A stretch of 64,000 nucleotides of DNA from Flavobacterium zepuense (lineage in GTDB: Bacteria; Bacteroidota; Bacteroidia; Flavobacteriales; Flavobacteriaceae): assembly GCF_007097145.1 (NCBI RefSeq), contig NZ_VJVZ01000005.1:62001-126000 (forward strand). Reading direction: 5' to 3'. The position numbers and the translations under genes were made by a program. The notes beneath the pieces were generated by a model. That model made no database searches and had not been told where the DNA came from. It saw only the letters and a list, made by a program, of their open reading frames with translations. Positions 16,277-24,570 of the stretch are shown here, in pieces. The number at the start of each line of letters is the position of its first letter. Position 1 is the first letter of the stretch.

Positions 16277-17245
16277 ATGAGCATAAAATTATACCCATTA
16301 GTGTTTGAACCGATACTGCAGGACAGGATTTGGGGCGGCACAAAATTAAAGACCGATCTTGGTAAAAATATACCTACCCAAACTACCGGCGAAAGCTGGG
16401 AGCTTTCTACAGTTAATAACAATGTTAGTGTTGTTAAGGCAGGCGAATACCAAGGCAAACCGTTAACCGATTTGCTGGAGCAGTATCCGGCAGAGATACT
16501 TGGCGATAAAGTGCACGCGCAGTTTGGTACGCAGTTTCCGCTGTTGTTTAAGTTTTTAGATGCCCGCGAAGATCTTTCTATACAGGTGCATCCTAACGAT
16601 GAACTGGCTAAACAACGTCATAACTCTTTTGGCAAGACCGAAATGTGGTATGTAATGCAGGCCGATAAAGGATCGCGCATTATTGTGGGTTTTAAAGAAA
16701 AATCGAGTCCGCAGGAGTATTTAGACAAGCTGGAAAGCAAAAACCTTATTGATATCCTTAACCAGGAAGAAGCTAAAAAAGGCGATGTTTACTTTTTAGA
16801 GACAGGTACTATTCATGCCATAGGTGCCGGCATCGTGATTGCCGAAATCCAGCAAACCAGCGATATTACCTACCGTATTTATGACTGGGACAGGGTAGAT
16901 GCTAACGGTAAAGGCCGCGAACTGCATGTAGAGCAGGCATTGGATGCTATGAACTATAATACTACCGATACTAAAAAAGAATATACCAAAGACGAGAATA
17001 AGAGCAATACCGTGGTAGACTGCCCTTATTTTACCACGAACTTTTTACCGCTAAACGGCTATACCGATATTAGCAAAAGCGGCGATAGCTTTACCGTTTA
17101 CATTTGTACAGAAGGAGAATATACCCTTGAGGCAAATAACGAAACCTATGCGTTTAAAAAGGGCGATACGGTACTTGTGCCAGCTGATTTAACGGCATAT
17201 TCGCTAACGGGAACTGCCACTTTGTTAGAAATATATATTTCTTAA
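16277..17245 (+). CDS. manA: mannose-6-phosphate isomerase, class I
   Basis: The cupin-fold metalloenzyme links fructose-6-phosphate to mannose-6-phosphate for surface glycan precursors. Family marks are DRIWGGTKL, SIQVHPNDELA with zinc-binding His, GKTEMWYVM, GTIHAIGAGIVIAEIQQTSD, and YDWDRVDANGKGRELHVEQA. The 322-residue length fits the short bacterial class. It lies 6 bases after queD. There is no clear terminator before the next promoter (17268). Confidence 0.93.
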   Translation: MSIKLYPLVFEPILQDRIWGGTKLKTDLGKNIPTQTTGESWELSTVNNNVSVVKAGEYQGKPLTDLLEQYPAEILGDKVHAQFGTQFPLLFKFLDAREDLSIQVHPNDELAKQRHNSFGKTEMWYVMQADKGSRIIVGFKEKSSPQEYLDKLESKNLIDILNQEEAKKGDVYFLETGTIHAIGAGIVIAEIQQTSDITYRIYDWDRVDANGKGRELHVEQALDAMNYNTTDTKKEYTKDENKSNTVVDCPYFTTNFLPLNGYTDISKSGDSFTVYICTEGEYTLEANNETYAFKKGDTVLVPADLTAYSLTGTATLLEIYIS

Positions 17246-17267
17246 CAGATAAGTGGGCGATTAATTG

Positions 17268-17275
17268 TAGTTTTG
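17268..17275 (+). promoter_or_regulatory. -7 box upstream of small conserved gene
   Basis: TAGTTTTG, exact TAnnTTTG match, 25 nt before the ATG at 17301. Confidence 0.45.
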
Positions 17276-17300
17276 CAAAATAAATTAAAAACATAGAGAC

Positions 17301-17567
17301 ATGTCAAGTGTAAGAAATCTAAAAAAAGACATCAATTTTGTATTAGGCGATATTATTGAAGCAGTATACCTTACTGAGCTTTCTACAACAGGAAAACCAT
17401 CTGATAAATCAGAAGCGATAGTAGATGAGGCAATTAGTACTTTTGATAACTTAATTAAACAAGTTAACGCTAAAAAAGTAGAAAATAAAAAAGCGCACTT
17501 TAAACAAATTAACAAACAGTTAGAAGAAACTGCGGGTCAGCTTGTTGCAAAGATCAACGCACTTTAA
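17301..17567 (+). CDS. small charged conserved protein
   Basis: An 88-residue soluble protein rich in Lys, Glu and Asn, predicted almost wholly helical (FDNLIKQVNAKKVENKKAHF... is amphipathic and could form a coiled coil). It has no Cys, signal peptide or membrane segment. Such proteins are, as I recall, conserved in Flavobacteriia without a known role. It has its own promoter box and stands immediately in front of tRNA-Thr. A structural or nucleoid/ribosome-associated role would fit the composition but is only a guess. Confidence 0.7.
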   Translation: MSSVRNLKKDINFVLGDIIEAVYLTELSTTGKPSDKSEAIVDEAISTFDNLIKQVNAKKVENKKAHFKQINKQLEETAGQLVAKINAL

Positions 17568-17601
17568 TCAAAAAAAATCAATAAAAAGTGCCAAAATAAT
17601 T

Positions 17602-17631
17602 TTGGAAATTTAAAATCCGCTATTATATTTG
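17602..17631 (+). promoter_or_regulatory. sigma-A promoter of tRNA-Thr
   Basis: TTG (17602-17604) and TATATTTG (17624-17631) are 19 nt apart, matching the Bacteroidota -33/-7 consensus. The tRNA begins 17 nt after the box. Confidence 0.7.
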
Positions 17632-17647
17632 CACCCGTATTGAGAAC

Positions 17648-17721
17648 GCCGGTGTAGCTCAGCTGGCTAGAGCAGCTGATTTGTAATCAGCAGGTCGTGG
17701 GTTCGAGTCCCTCTATCGGCT
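17648..17721 (+). tRNA. tRNA-Thr (anticodon TGT)
   Basis: The cloverleaf is complete: acceptor GCCGGTG pairs with TATCGGC (two G-U pairs), D-arm with AGCTGGCTAGAGC, anticodon stem GCTGA/TCAGC with loop TTTGTAA giving anticodon TGT, and T-arm GTGGGTTCGAGTCCCTC. It therefore reads ACA (Thr). The terminal CCA is not encoded: discriminator T is followed by CAA. A strong promoter precedes it and an intrinsic terminator follows 9 bases later. Confidence 0.97.
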
Positions 17722-17730
17722 CAATAAAAC

Positions 17731-17766
17731 AACCGCCTTAGGAAACTAAGGCGGTTTTGTTTTTTC
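17731..17766 (+). terminator. tRNA-Thr terminator
   Basis: AACCGCCTTAG and CTAAGGCGGTT form an 11-bp stem with a GAAA loop, followed by a T-rich run. Confidence 0.93.
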
Positions 17767-17774
17767 TATATTTG
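17767..17774 (+). promoter_or_regulatory. -7 box of the nucleosidase gene
   Basis: TATATTTG directly after the tRNA terminator, 25 nt before the ATG at 17800. Confidence 0.5.
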
Positions 17775-17799
17775 GGTAAAATTTTTAAATTCGTTTACC

Positions 17800-18402
17800 A
17801 TGCTGCTTCCCGCCTATAATAACACCGATATTAAACAACTGCTTGCGCAAAACCCTTTGTACGTTTTTGCTTTAGAGTCGGAGGCATCGCAGGAGTTTGC
17901 CGATGTTAACCCGCTTTTTGTTGGTATAGGTAAGCTTAATGCTCTATACCACTTAGTAAAGGCTATAGATAAGCAAAGGCCCGGTATAGTTGTTAATTTA
18001 GGATCTGCGGGCAGTTTAACCCATAAGTGTGGCGATGTAGTGTGCTGCACTGAGTTTGTACAACGCGATATGGACGTTACAGCGCTCGGATTTAAAAAAT
18101 ATGAAACTCCCTTTGCTGTCCACGATCCGGTGCTTATAAACGGCCTTAAAATCGACGGTATGCCACAAGGCATATGCGGCACAGGCGACAGTTTTGTGGT
18201 AGACCATAACACGACAGACTATAGTGTGATAGATATGGAGGCATACCCGCTGGCGTGGGTGTGCATGCAGGAACAGATTCCTTTTTTGTGTTTAAAGTAT
18301 ATTTCTGATTGTGCCGATGGCGCTGCTGCCGAAGACTGGCCGCAAATGGTTAAGCATGCTGCTGCTGCTTTAAAGGCGGCAATAGTGAGTTTGCAGATGT
18401 AA
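17800..18402 (+). CDS. nucleoside phosphorylase-fold nucleosidase
   Basis: A 200-residue protein of the purine nucleoside phosphorylase / MTA-SAH nucleosidase fold. Visible marks are the glycine-rich strand GIGKLNALYHL, IVVNLGSAGSL (phosphate/ribose loop region), GTGDSFVVD, and VIDMEAYPLAWVC with the Met-Glu that contacts ribose, followed by LKYISDCADG, where the catalytic Asp is expected. It is shorter than E. coli Mtn (232). Hydrolysis of S-adenosylhomocysteine or methylthioadenosine is the likely role. It is a single gene after tRNA-Thr. Confidence 0.82.
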   Translation: MLLPAYNNTDIKQLLAQNPLYVFALESEASQEFADVNPLFVGIGKLNALYHLVKAIDKQRPGIVVNLGSAGSLTHKCGDVVCCTEFVQRDMDVTALGFKKYETPFAVHDPVLINGLKIDGMPQGICGTGDSFVVDHNTTDYSVIDMEAYPLAWVCMQEQIPFLCLKYISDCADGAAAEDWPQMVKHAAAALKAAIVSLQM

Positions 18403-18407
18403 CGCGG

Positions 18408-18860
18408 CTAATTTGTAGTATTCCTACCCTTAACCAAACCAACAATAATATTTGCCAATAATAATAGCTGGGCAAGTATAAAAATTGCAATAACCAACAC
18501 AAGGAGCAGGTTGGCGTAGCCTTTGCTCAAAATTCCGCTATCAAGGTAGTTTACTATTGGAAGAGCAATTAGGTAGATAAAAACAATGCCTGTGGTTGCC
18601 TTTGCGTGCAATTTTGTGAGCTTTGGATTGATATTGCGTTTAGATTTATACAAGAGCCAGTATATTGCCCCAATTAAAAAGTAAAACTGCGTACAAAAAA
18701 GTGCAAAATGAAATTTGTTTACAACATAGTACGTATCGTATATGTTGATGAGCATCATACGCTCATTACTAAGCATAAACTGAAACAATCCCACAATAAA
18801 AATTAAAAGGGCAGTAACCCAAAAGTAATTATCTGCCCTATGTTTAAATTTTATTTTCAT
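18408..18860 (-). CDS. small membrane protein resembling part of haem-copper oxidase subunit I
   Basis: A 150-residue protein with four hydrophobic helices (about residues 14-30, 48-70, 87-107, 117-142). The segment INIYDTYYVVNKFHFALF followed by FYFLIGAIYWLLY closely resembles the DTYYVVAHFHYV...GFIYW part of cytochrome oxidase subunit I, and the next piece NPKLTKLHAKATTGIVFIYL resembles the helix after it. The copper/haem-binding residues are only partly kept. It could be a diverged fragment with a new role, such as an assembly factor. No other oxidase gene is nearby. It is 34 bases downstream of the DUF4369 lipoprotein start region, on the same strand. Confidence 0.7.
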   Translation of the reverse strand: MKIKFKHRADNYFWVTALLIFIVGLFQFMLSNERMMLINIYDTYYVVNKFHFALFCTQFYFLIGAIYWLLYKSKRNINPKLTKLHAKATTGIVFIYLIALPIVNYLDSGILSKGYANLLLVLVIAIFILAQLLLLANIIVGLVKGRNTTN

Positions 18861-18894
18861 TTGCTATGTGCTGACTGAATACTGAAACTATAAA

Positions 18895-19626
18895 CTATTG
18901 TACAGGTGCTGCCTCGGCTTTTTTGCGGTCGGCTACATATTTAGTAAGCATCTTGCCGTAAAGTGAATTTGCTACTTTAGGAGTCATGCTTTTCCTTATG
19001 GTGTCAAGGTATTTTGTATTGGCATCCGGAATTTCAGATAGCGCAATGTAAGGGGCAACCTCATACTTGGCATTGGTAAGTGCAAAGTTGGCTGTATAAA
19101 GATAGCGCCTTTTTAAGTGCTGATCGCTTTGTAGCGAAATACTATCCAGCTGTGCTATATTTTTGCTTTTACGTGCCTCTATATCCTTTGCAACAAGATC
19201 CAGGCTTGCATCGGTAAGGCGCTTTTTAACCGTTAAGAACTCTTTGTATACATCGTTGTTTTTAGAGCCTGTGATTTTTGCATCCGAATAAAAACGCTCT
19301 AAGTATGTATCAATTTTAATATTTCCCGGCTCGGCAAAGAATGGCAGGTTATCATCAACCGAATTACTTTTAACCCTGTCGATTACCAGATACAGCATCT
19401 CGGGCGAATCCAGTTTTAAATGGCTCTCAAAATTAGGGCTGCCATCAACTACTATAGTGTCGATGTTTACCATAGCCGTATCAGCAAATTTTTGAATGAA
19501 CAGTTTACCCTTTTTAAAACCTTTAATAGTACCTGTAATGTGCACATTAGCATCGCTATGGTCTTCTTCTTTATTACAGGCAACAAGCAATACAAGTGCA
19601 CTAAGGGCAAGCAACATATTTTTCAT
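18895..19626 (-). CDS. DUF4369 domain lipoprotein
   Basis: A 243-residue lipoprotein: signal MKNMLLALSALVLLVAC, so Cys17 is the lipid-modified residue. The first ~110 residues are the beta-rich DUF4369 domain (VHITGTIKGFKKGKLFIQKFAD...), which in longer Bacteroidota proteins precedes a thioredoxin/AhpC domain; here there is no thioredoxin domain, only a helical C-terminal part and a charged ending. The function is unknown. It lies upstream of the small membrane protein on the same strand. Confidence 0.83.
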   Translation of the reverse strand: MKNMLLALSALVLLVACNKEEDHSDANVHITGTIKGFKKGKLFIQKFADTAMVNIDTIVVDGSPNFESHLKLDSPEMLYLVIDRVKSNSVDDNLPFFAEPGNIKIDTYLERFYSDAKITGSKNNDVYKEFLTVKKRLTDASLDLVAKDIEARKSKNIAQLDSISLQSDQHLKRRYLYTANFALTNAKYEVAPYIALSEIPDANTKYLDTIRKSMTPKVANSLYGKMLTKYVADRKKAEAAPVQ

Positions 19627-19743
19627 GAAAGCAACAGTGTTAAAATTTCCGCAAAGTAATGAAAATTATGCTTAGCAGCTATTTCGATATAGAATTTTAT
19701 GAAGCTGATAAATTATTTTATTTAAACGATAAAGCTTAAAATA

Positions 19744-19774
19744 AGTAACGGCCGCTATTTTGGCGGCCGTTACT
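19744..19774 (-). terminator. terminator of the T9SS protein gene at 19792
   Basis: AGTAACGGCCGC and GCGGCCGTTACT form a 12-bp perfect stem with a 7-base loop, 18 bases past the stop codon; the U run is weak. Confidence 0.75.
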
Positions 19775-19791
19775 ATTATATTTGAAAATCT

Positions 19792-21666
19792 TTATTGTTT
19801 TAAAAGCTTTTGTACTGTTTTAGAATTGTTGTTTCCTGTAACTTCTATAAAATAAGTACCGGATGCAAATGTAGACCCGTCTATTTGCAGGCTGTTTGTA
19901 GTAATGTTATTGTTTGTATAAAGCGTTTTGCCTGTAATATCATAAATTCTTACTGCTGTTATTATATCAGCTTTACTGCCTGCTGCAACATTTATAATGT
20001 CTTTAGTTGGGTTAGGGTATACAACAAAATTAGCTGCATTAACCGTGTTAACACTAAGCGGGGCCATAAAATGTGTCTCGAAAGTATTGGTAACGATAGC
20101 CGGGTTAAAGTCGAAATATATGCTGGCGGTATTAGGTATAACTGTTTCTACTGTAACTATAGCCGGTTTTACTTTAAAGTATACAAAACCGTGGCTGCCG
20201 GGTTCGTCATTCATTTCGGCAGGTAACATTATGTTATTAAATATCCATACAAGATTGTTGTTTGTATTGCTGAATGTAAAATCGTGGCTGGCGTGCAGAA
20301 CTTCTACAGTGTTTGCATCTAACTGGCCATCTAATAAATCTTCTATCCTAACATTTACCGCACTTGCCGTACCCGAGTTTTGGAACCGTATGGTGTAGTA
20401 CAGATAGTCATCTTCTGTAAAATCATCAATGATGATATCGCGCCCGTGCGACTCAACTTTATCGTTAGGGTCGTATGATCCTATAATTGTCTGTACTGTT
20501 TGTGAGCTGTTGTTACTGGGCGTTACATCATCTGTTAATGGAGTTATAGTTGCCGATGAGGTTAACAGGTCGCCAAGGTTAACGGTAGGTATTACAGGTA
20601 CTTCCATAGTTACTACTATGGTTCGGGTTTCAAAGGGAGCAAGGTTGGTATACGCAACGTCAAATCCGGTAGTTGTCGTTACCGCTGCGGTTTCAGAAAT
20701 ATCTGTAATTGTAACCAGTGCATCGTTAGTAAAGCTTACTGTGCCTGATGGAACGATCTGGTTGCCAAGATTGGTATAAATAAGGGTCTCGGTATACGTA
20801 AAGCCCGGCATTGGATTACCCGTTGGTATAACATATACGGCTACATCCTGATAATCGCCTACAGGCGTAACGGCAAAAGTATAGGTAGCAATAGAATTTT
20901 CTGCACCAAGCGGAACATCATCATACGATGATGGTGCTACAGTGTAATAAGCGGCATACTCTGCGGGAAGTGTATATTGGATGTCGTAAGTTGTACTGTT
21001 AGAAACGCCATAGATTGTATAGTTTCCATTATATGAAGTTACACTATGTGGTGCCGCCTCAGTATCGCCCTGATACACGAAATCGCCAAGCGGGAAGGGG
21101 CCTTCGCCATTATCCTGTATGCCGTTGGCATTACTGTCTAAAAAGGCAGTTAGGTTAATGCCTGCGCAATTTAAAACCCCTGTTGATTGGGGAGTATTGT
21201 TAATGGTAATATTTCCTGCCTGCGCTGAGAAGTTAGTAATAAGCAGGATGTAATATTCGCCTGCAACGGCATTGTCTATATTAACAGTTTCAAACGCGCT
21301 TCCTGAGTAGCTGCAATCAACGGTGTTTTCTTCGGTAAGTAATAGGTCGCATGCGGCGTTGGCATCTTCAAAAGGGCCGTAACAAATAAAATCAACATCA
21401 ATAGGGGTGCCGCCCAGTGTATACTGTTCCAAATCGAAAACAAAGCTACCGCTTTGACTAACCGGTAAAATAAACCATACGGGATTGGGCTGAGTAGCCA
21501 GGCAACCGTAGTCGTTAACCGGGTTTGCAGGTGTTCCGCTTATAACGTTAGCAAAGGGTACACCCAATGACCCGCATAACGGATAAGCGCCAGAACACTG
21601 GCTTGAATCCTGGGCATATACAAAATGCCCACACATAAAAATAAGGGAAAGTAAAAATTTCTTCAT
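19792..21666 (-). CDS. T9SS type A sorting-domain protein with DUF11-like repeats
   Basis: A 624-residue secreted protein. It has a signal peptide (MKKFLLSLIFMCGHFVYAQ), an N-terminal region with paired cysteines (SSQCSGAYPLCGSLG), a short SdrD-like B domain (LTAFLDSNANGIQDNGEG), and a conserved DUF11/DUF7619-like beta-sandwich region around 390-530 (SYDPNDKVESHGRDI...YYTIRFQNSGTA). The last ~80 residues (VVYPNPTKDIINVAAGS...) are a type IX secretion sorting signal. It is probably a cell-surface adhesin-like or structural protein. It has a strong terminator and is transcribed alone. Confidence 0.88.
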   Translation of the reverse strand: MKKFLLSLIFMCGHFVYAQDSSQCSGAYPLCGSLGVPFANVISGTPANPVNDYGCLATQPNPVWFILPVSQSGSFVFDLEQYTLGGTPIDVDFICYGPFEDANAACDLLLTEENTVDCSYSGSAFETVNIDNAVAGEYYILLITNFSAQAGNITINNTPQSTGVLNCAGINLTAFLDSNANGIQDNGEGPFPLGDFVYQGDTEAAPHSVTSYNGNYTIYGVSNSTTYDIQYTLPAEYAAYYTVAPSSYDDVPLGAENSIATYTFAVTPVGDYQDVAVYVIPTGNPMPGFTYTETLIYTNLGNQIVPSGTVSFTNDALVTITDISETAAVTTTTGFDVAYTNLAPFETRTIVVTMEVPVIPTVNLGDLLTSSATITPLTDDVTPSNNSSQTVQTIIGSYDPNDKVESHGRDIIIDDFTEDDYLYYTIRFQNSGTASAVNVRIEDLLDGQLDANTVEVLHASHDFTFSNTNNNLVWIFNNIMLPAEMNDEPGSHGFVYFKVKPAIVTVETVIPNTASIYFDFNPAIVTNTFETHFMAPLSVNTVNAANFVVYPNPTKDIINVAAGSKADIITAVRIYDITGKTLYTNNNITTNSLQIDGSTFASGTYFIEVTGNNNSKTVQKLLKQ

Positions 21667-21746
21667 AGCAGTAAGGTTTTACTGCAAATTACATAATTTT
21701 TTAATATGTTGGTTACGTAGGTGTTAAGTTTTTTAAGAAACTAAAA

Positions 21747-21773
21747 ATCCCCTGCTTTTTAAGGGCAGGGGAT
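21747..21773 (-). terminator. terminator of the M61 peptidase gene
   Basis: ATCCCCTGC / GCAGGGGAT stem with an A-rich left flank, which gives the U run on the minus strand. Confidence 0.8.
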
Positions 21774-21793
21774 GAATATCAATTGATGTTATA

Positions 21794-23632
21794 TTAATTT
21801 CCTTTAAGCCATGCTTCCCTTAGCTTAGCTTTAGAAGCATCGGTAGCGTGGTAGCCTTCAACATCGTCTACAGGCATTTTTACCTTGCCTTTAAGAACAA
21901 CCTCTTTGCCATCGCGCTTAACTTTCATGCTAATAGTTTCGCCGTCTTTCCAGTTGGTGCTGCTCATTATCATGTCGTAAATATTATCAAGGTTGTAGTT
22001 GGTATCGTTAACGGCAAGTATAATATCGCCTTTTTTAACGCCAAGTGTGCTAAAGAATTCATTAGGTTCTATATCGCTCCTTAAAAATATCTCTTTAGTT
22101 TGGTTTACACCAATGTACGGCTCCTGTTCACCCTTAATAAACGGATTACCCGGCTTTTTAACGGTAGTTTTAGTAACGCCCATTTTAGCAAAATAAGTAT
22201 CGTAAGGTATCGGCGTATTGCCCGCTACATAGGTTTTTAAAAACTCGCCAACCGTAGGGTTGGTAAGTGTGGTAATTTTACCAAATAGGTCTTCGTCGTT
22301 AAAAGGCTTATTGTTACCATACTCTTTACTAAGGTCGCGCATTAAGGCTAAAATACCTTTTTGGCCATTGCTGCTTTCACGAAGCTGAATATCAAGGCAC
22401 ATTGCAATAAGGGCACCTTTTTGATATACGTTTACATAAGCATCTTTGTACGGTTGCTCCAATACGTTCTTACTCATTTTTGTAAATGGCATGGTATCGT
22501 CAAAACGTTTGGCCTGTGCAATTTTATCGGCGATACGGCCTAAAAAAGCATCCTCATCTATAAGCCCCTGCTGGATTTGGAAAAGGTTGGCAAAATATTC
22601 GGTAACACCTTCGTACATCCAAAGGTGCTCACTCATTTTAGGAGTGTTGTAGTTAAAGAACTGAATTTCTTTACTGTGCACACTAAGCGGGGTTACAATG
22701 TGGAAGAACTCGTGAGAAACAACGTCTTTAAGCGTTTCGTTAAGCTGCTCCTCCGGCATTTGCTCAGGAAGCACTACTGTAGTTGAAGTAGTGTGCTCTA
22801 AAGCGCCAAAGCCCTGTGCATCTTCTTTACCGGCTGAAGAAAGGTAAATAAGGACACTGTATTTTTTGGTACTGTTTATAGGGCCAAGGAATTTTTTTTG
22901 CGCCCTCATCATTTTCTCCATAGCCGGGGTAATATCCGCAGCTTTTACTTTGCCTGTAGGCGAATATACACTAATGATAATATCCATATCATCTACTTTA
23001 AAAGTAGTATAATCCGGTTTAGAGTACATTATAGGATGGTCTACCAATTCAGGGTAGCGTGAAGTTGTAAATACATCAACTTCATTACTTGCATTGGTAT
23101 CTACCATAGATGTAGCTCCCCAAAGCGTAGCAGGGTGGGTAATGGTAACCTCATAAGGAAGTTCGCCCTTACCTTCAAAATAACCTACAAAACCGTGAGT
23201 GTTAAGTAAAATGTTCTCGCCTGCAAGGATATTGGTTCCTGATGGTGAGAAAATAGCATCTTCCTGTTGGGTTTCGTTATCAAACGTATCATTAACCAGG
23301 TACGTTACCTTAGCCAGTTTTTTAGCGCCCGATATCTTCCATGAGTTATCGTCTCCTTTAACTACGGTAAGTTCTTTACCTTTTTTATCAAAAGCTTTAA
23401 AGCCTTCAATCCATTTACCGTAATTGTCTTCAGAGTAGGTTCCCGGTATAATTTTAGGTACGTAATAGGTTGTTGTTTCGGTATCTAAAGGCTGCGGAAT
23501 AACGGTAACCAGTACTTTGTCATCCTTAATGTCTTTAAGGTCTATAGCAACCTTAACTTCTTTGCCTTTTTGTGCATAGGCAAAACCGCCCATGGTTAAC
23601 GCCATAGCCAGCGTGCAAATAAATCTTTTCAT
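21794..23632 (-). CDS. M61 family metallopeptidase with PDZ domain
   Basis: A 612-residue secreted glycyl-aminopeptidase-like protein. It has a signal peptide (MKRFICTLAMALTMGGFAYAQ, cut after ~20), an N-terminal beta domain, and the zinc site HEFFH at residues 307-311 with the third ligand in MYEGVTEYF (about 339-347). A PDZ domain follows at about 505-585 (GVKKGDIILAVNDTNYNLDN). The family trims N-terminal Gly/Ala residues from peptides; the natural substrates are unknown. It is located in the periplasm or outer membrane. It lies in a minus-strand region but is separated from the neighbouring operon by a palindrome. Confidence 0.92.
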   Translation of the reverse strand: MKRFICTLAMALTMGGFAYAQKGKEVKVAIDLKDIKDDKVLVTVIPQPLDTETTTYYVPKIIPGTYSEDNYGKWIEGFKAFDKKGKELTVVKGDDNSWKISGAKKLAKVTYLVNDTFDNETQQEDAIFSPSGTNILAGENILLNTHGFVGYFEGKGELPYEVTITHPATLWGATSMVDTNASNEVDVFTTSRYPELVDHPIMYSKPDYTTFKVDDMDIIISVYSPTGKVKAADITPAMEKMMRAQKKFLGPINSTKKYSVLIYLSSAGKEDAQGFGALEHTTSTTVVLPEQMPEEQLNETLKDVVSHEFFHIVTPLSVHSKEIQFFNYNTPKMSEHLWMYEGVTEYFANLFQIQQGLIDEDAFLGRIADKIAQAKRFDDTMPFTKMSKNVLEQPYKDAYVNVYQKGALIAMCLDIQLRESSNGQKGILALMRDLSKEYGNNKPFNDEDLFGKITTLTNPTVGEFLKTYVAGNTPIPYDTYFAKMGVTKTTVKKPGNPFIKGEQEPYIGVNQTKEIFLRSDIEPNEFFSTLGVKKGDIILAVNDTNYNLDNIYDMIMSSTNWKDGETISMKVKRDGKEVVLKGKVKMPVDDVEGYHATDASKAKLREAWLKGN

Positions 23633-23760
23633 AATGTGTATCTAGGTTTTAGATAAGTAGGGTTTAGGGTGTTTTTGTTACAGCCTAAAGATAGAAAATA
23701 ATATGAAAAACAAAATATTTGTTGGTTTACGCCTTATATTTTTTAGAATTGCACTCAACA

Positions 23761-23800
23761 ATATAAGTGGGCATTGCTTTAAAGCAATGCCCACTTATAT
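23761..23800 (-). terminator. 40-bp perfect palindrome ending the DUF2089 operon
   Basis: ATATAAGTGGGCATTGCTTT is followed at once by its exact reverse complement, so the RNA can fold into a nearly loopless 18-20 bp stem. It is 26 bases past the last gene of the operon. No U run follows on the minus strand. Confidence 0.7.
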
Positions 23801-23825
23801 AAAAAGTAGGGAGACAACAATTTCC

Positions 23826-24140
23826 TTACACCTTATTTTCAATCTGATATTTTTTGGAATTGGACCTGATAATCAGGTATGGAATACCGATAGCAAGGGT
23901 GGTTATGAGTGAGTAGGTTTCAATTGCAGGGTTTTTAAGCCCTAATGCCAATAAATATCCCGCTAATACCCCAAGTGCCATGGCAAACATTACATTGCGT
24001 AAAAGCGTAGCTAATCCGGCAATGTCTATCAGTGCCTGTTTTTCTTTGGGCAGGGTATTGTAACCGGCTATCAGGTAATACATTTTGCCGTATTTTATCA
24101 TGATGCCCAGTACCGCGAATAATAATGCAACTCCTAACAT
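23826..24140 (-). CDS. DUF3784-like membrane protein
   Basis: A 104-residue protein with about three hydrophobic helices (residues 1-15, 49-69, 76-91). The segment IKYGKMYYLIAGYNTLPKEKQALIDIAGL matches, in pattern, DUF3784 proteins of Firmicutes and Bacteroidota (quoted here in part: IAGYNTLPKEKQ). The role is unknown. It is the last gene of a five-gene minus-strand operon, 3 bases after the PH-domain gene. Confidence 0.75.
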   Translation of the reverse strand: MLGVALLFAVLGIMIKYGKMYYLIAGYNTLPKEKQALIDIAGLATLLRNVMFAMALGVLAGYLLALGLKNPAIETYSLITTLAIGIPYLIIRSNSKKYQIENKV

Positions 24141-24143
24141 ACC

Positions 24144-24563
24144 TTATGTATTTAAATTGATTTTCTTAAGATTTAATTCAATATCGGGTTTAATAGTTAA
24201 CAGCTCTTTTACAAACCCAATTTTATCTTTTGGCGATACCACCACGCTATCATATGTGCTAAAGAATAGTTCGAGCCGGTCTAAGGATAATGCCGGTGCG
24301 CTGATCCAGTTCATATCATCGCTTATTTTCCGGATAGTTTTAATGTCTACTGTTTGTTTCGTGAATCCACAGTTAACTTTAAGGATATTACCATCTATAG
24401 TATAATACGTAGTAAAGAACATATGGACGATAAAAGCTAATGGCGGAAGCATGACTAAAAGTCCCGGCCATGCATCTCCTAATACCATTAGTACGGAAGA
24501 TCCGCCAAAAACCACAACAAGGGGTATGGATAACTCTAATCCTATTTTAGACTTGTAAACCAC
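24144..24563 (-). CDS. bacterial PH-domain membrane protein
   Basis: A 139-residue protein. Two N-terminal hydrophobic helices (about 10-50) precede a soluble domain with the pattern TYYTIDGNILKVNCGF...VDIKTIRKI, which is the bPH-type pattern of DUF1200/YdbS-like proteins. Such domains are thought to sense or bind membranes or partners. It sits between the hydrolase gene (7 bases) and the DUF3784-like gene (3 bases), so all are co-translated. Confidence 0.75.
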   Translation of the reverse strand: MVYKSKIGLELSIPLVVVFGGSSVLMVLGDAWPGLLVMLPPLAFIVHMFFTTYYTIDGNILKVNCGFTKQTVDIKTIRKISDDMNWISAPALSLDRLELFFSTYDSVVVSPKDKIGFVKELLTIKPDIELNLKKINLNT

Positions 24564-24570
24564 TGTTTGA

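Noticed and set aside
20429..20779. Long plus-strand frames opposite the T9SS protein gene (19792-21666)
   Set aside because: Low-complexity Val/Ser/Thr-rich translations are typical of shadows of a Thr-rich beta-sandwich gene.
23655..23672. AAGTAGGGTTTAGGGTG near the M61 gene as a further AGGTAGGGT motif
   Set aside because: It is on the plus strand facing away from the M61 gene, without the AT block or an ATG at the usual distance.
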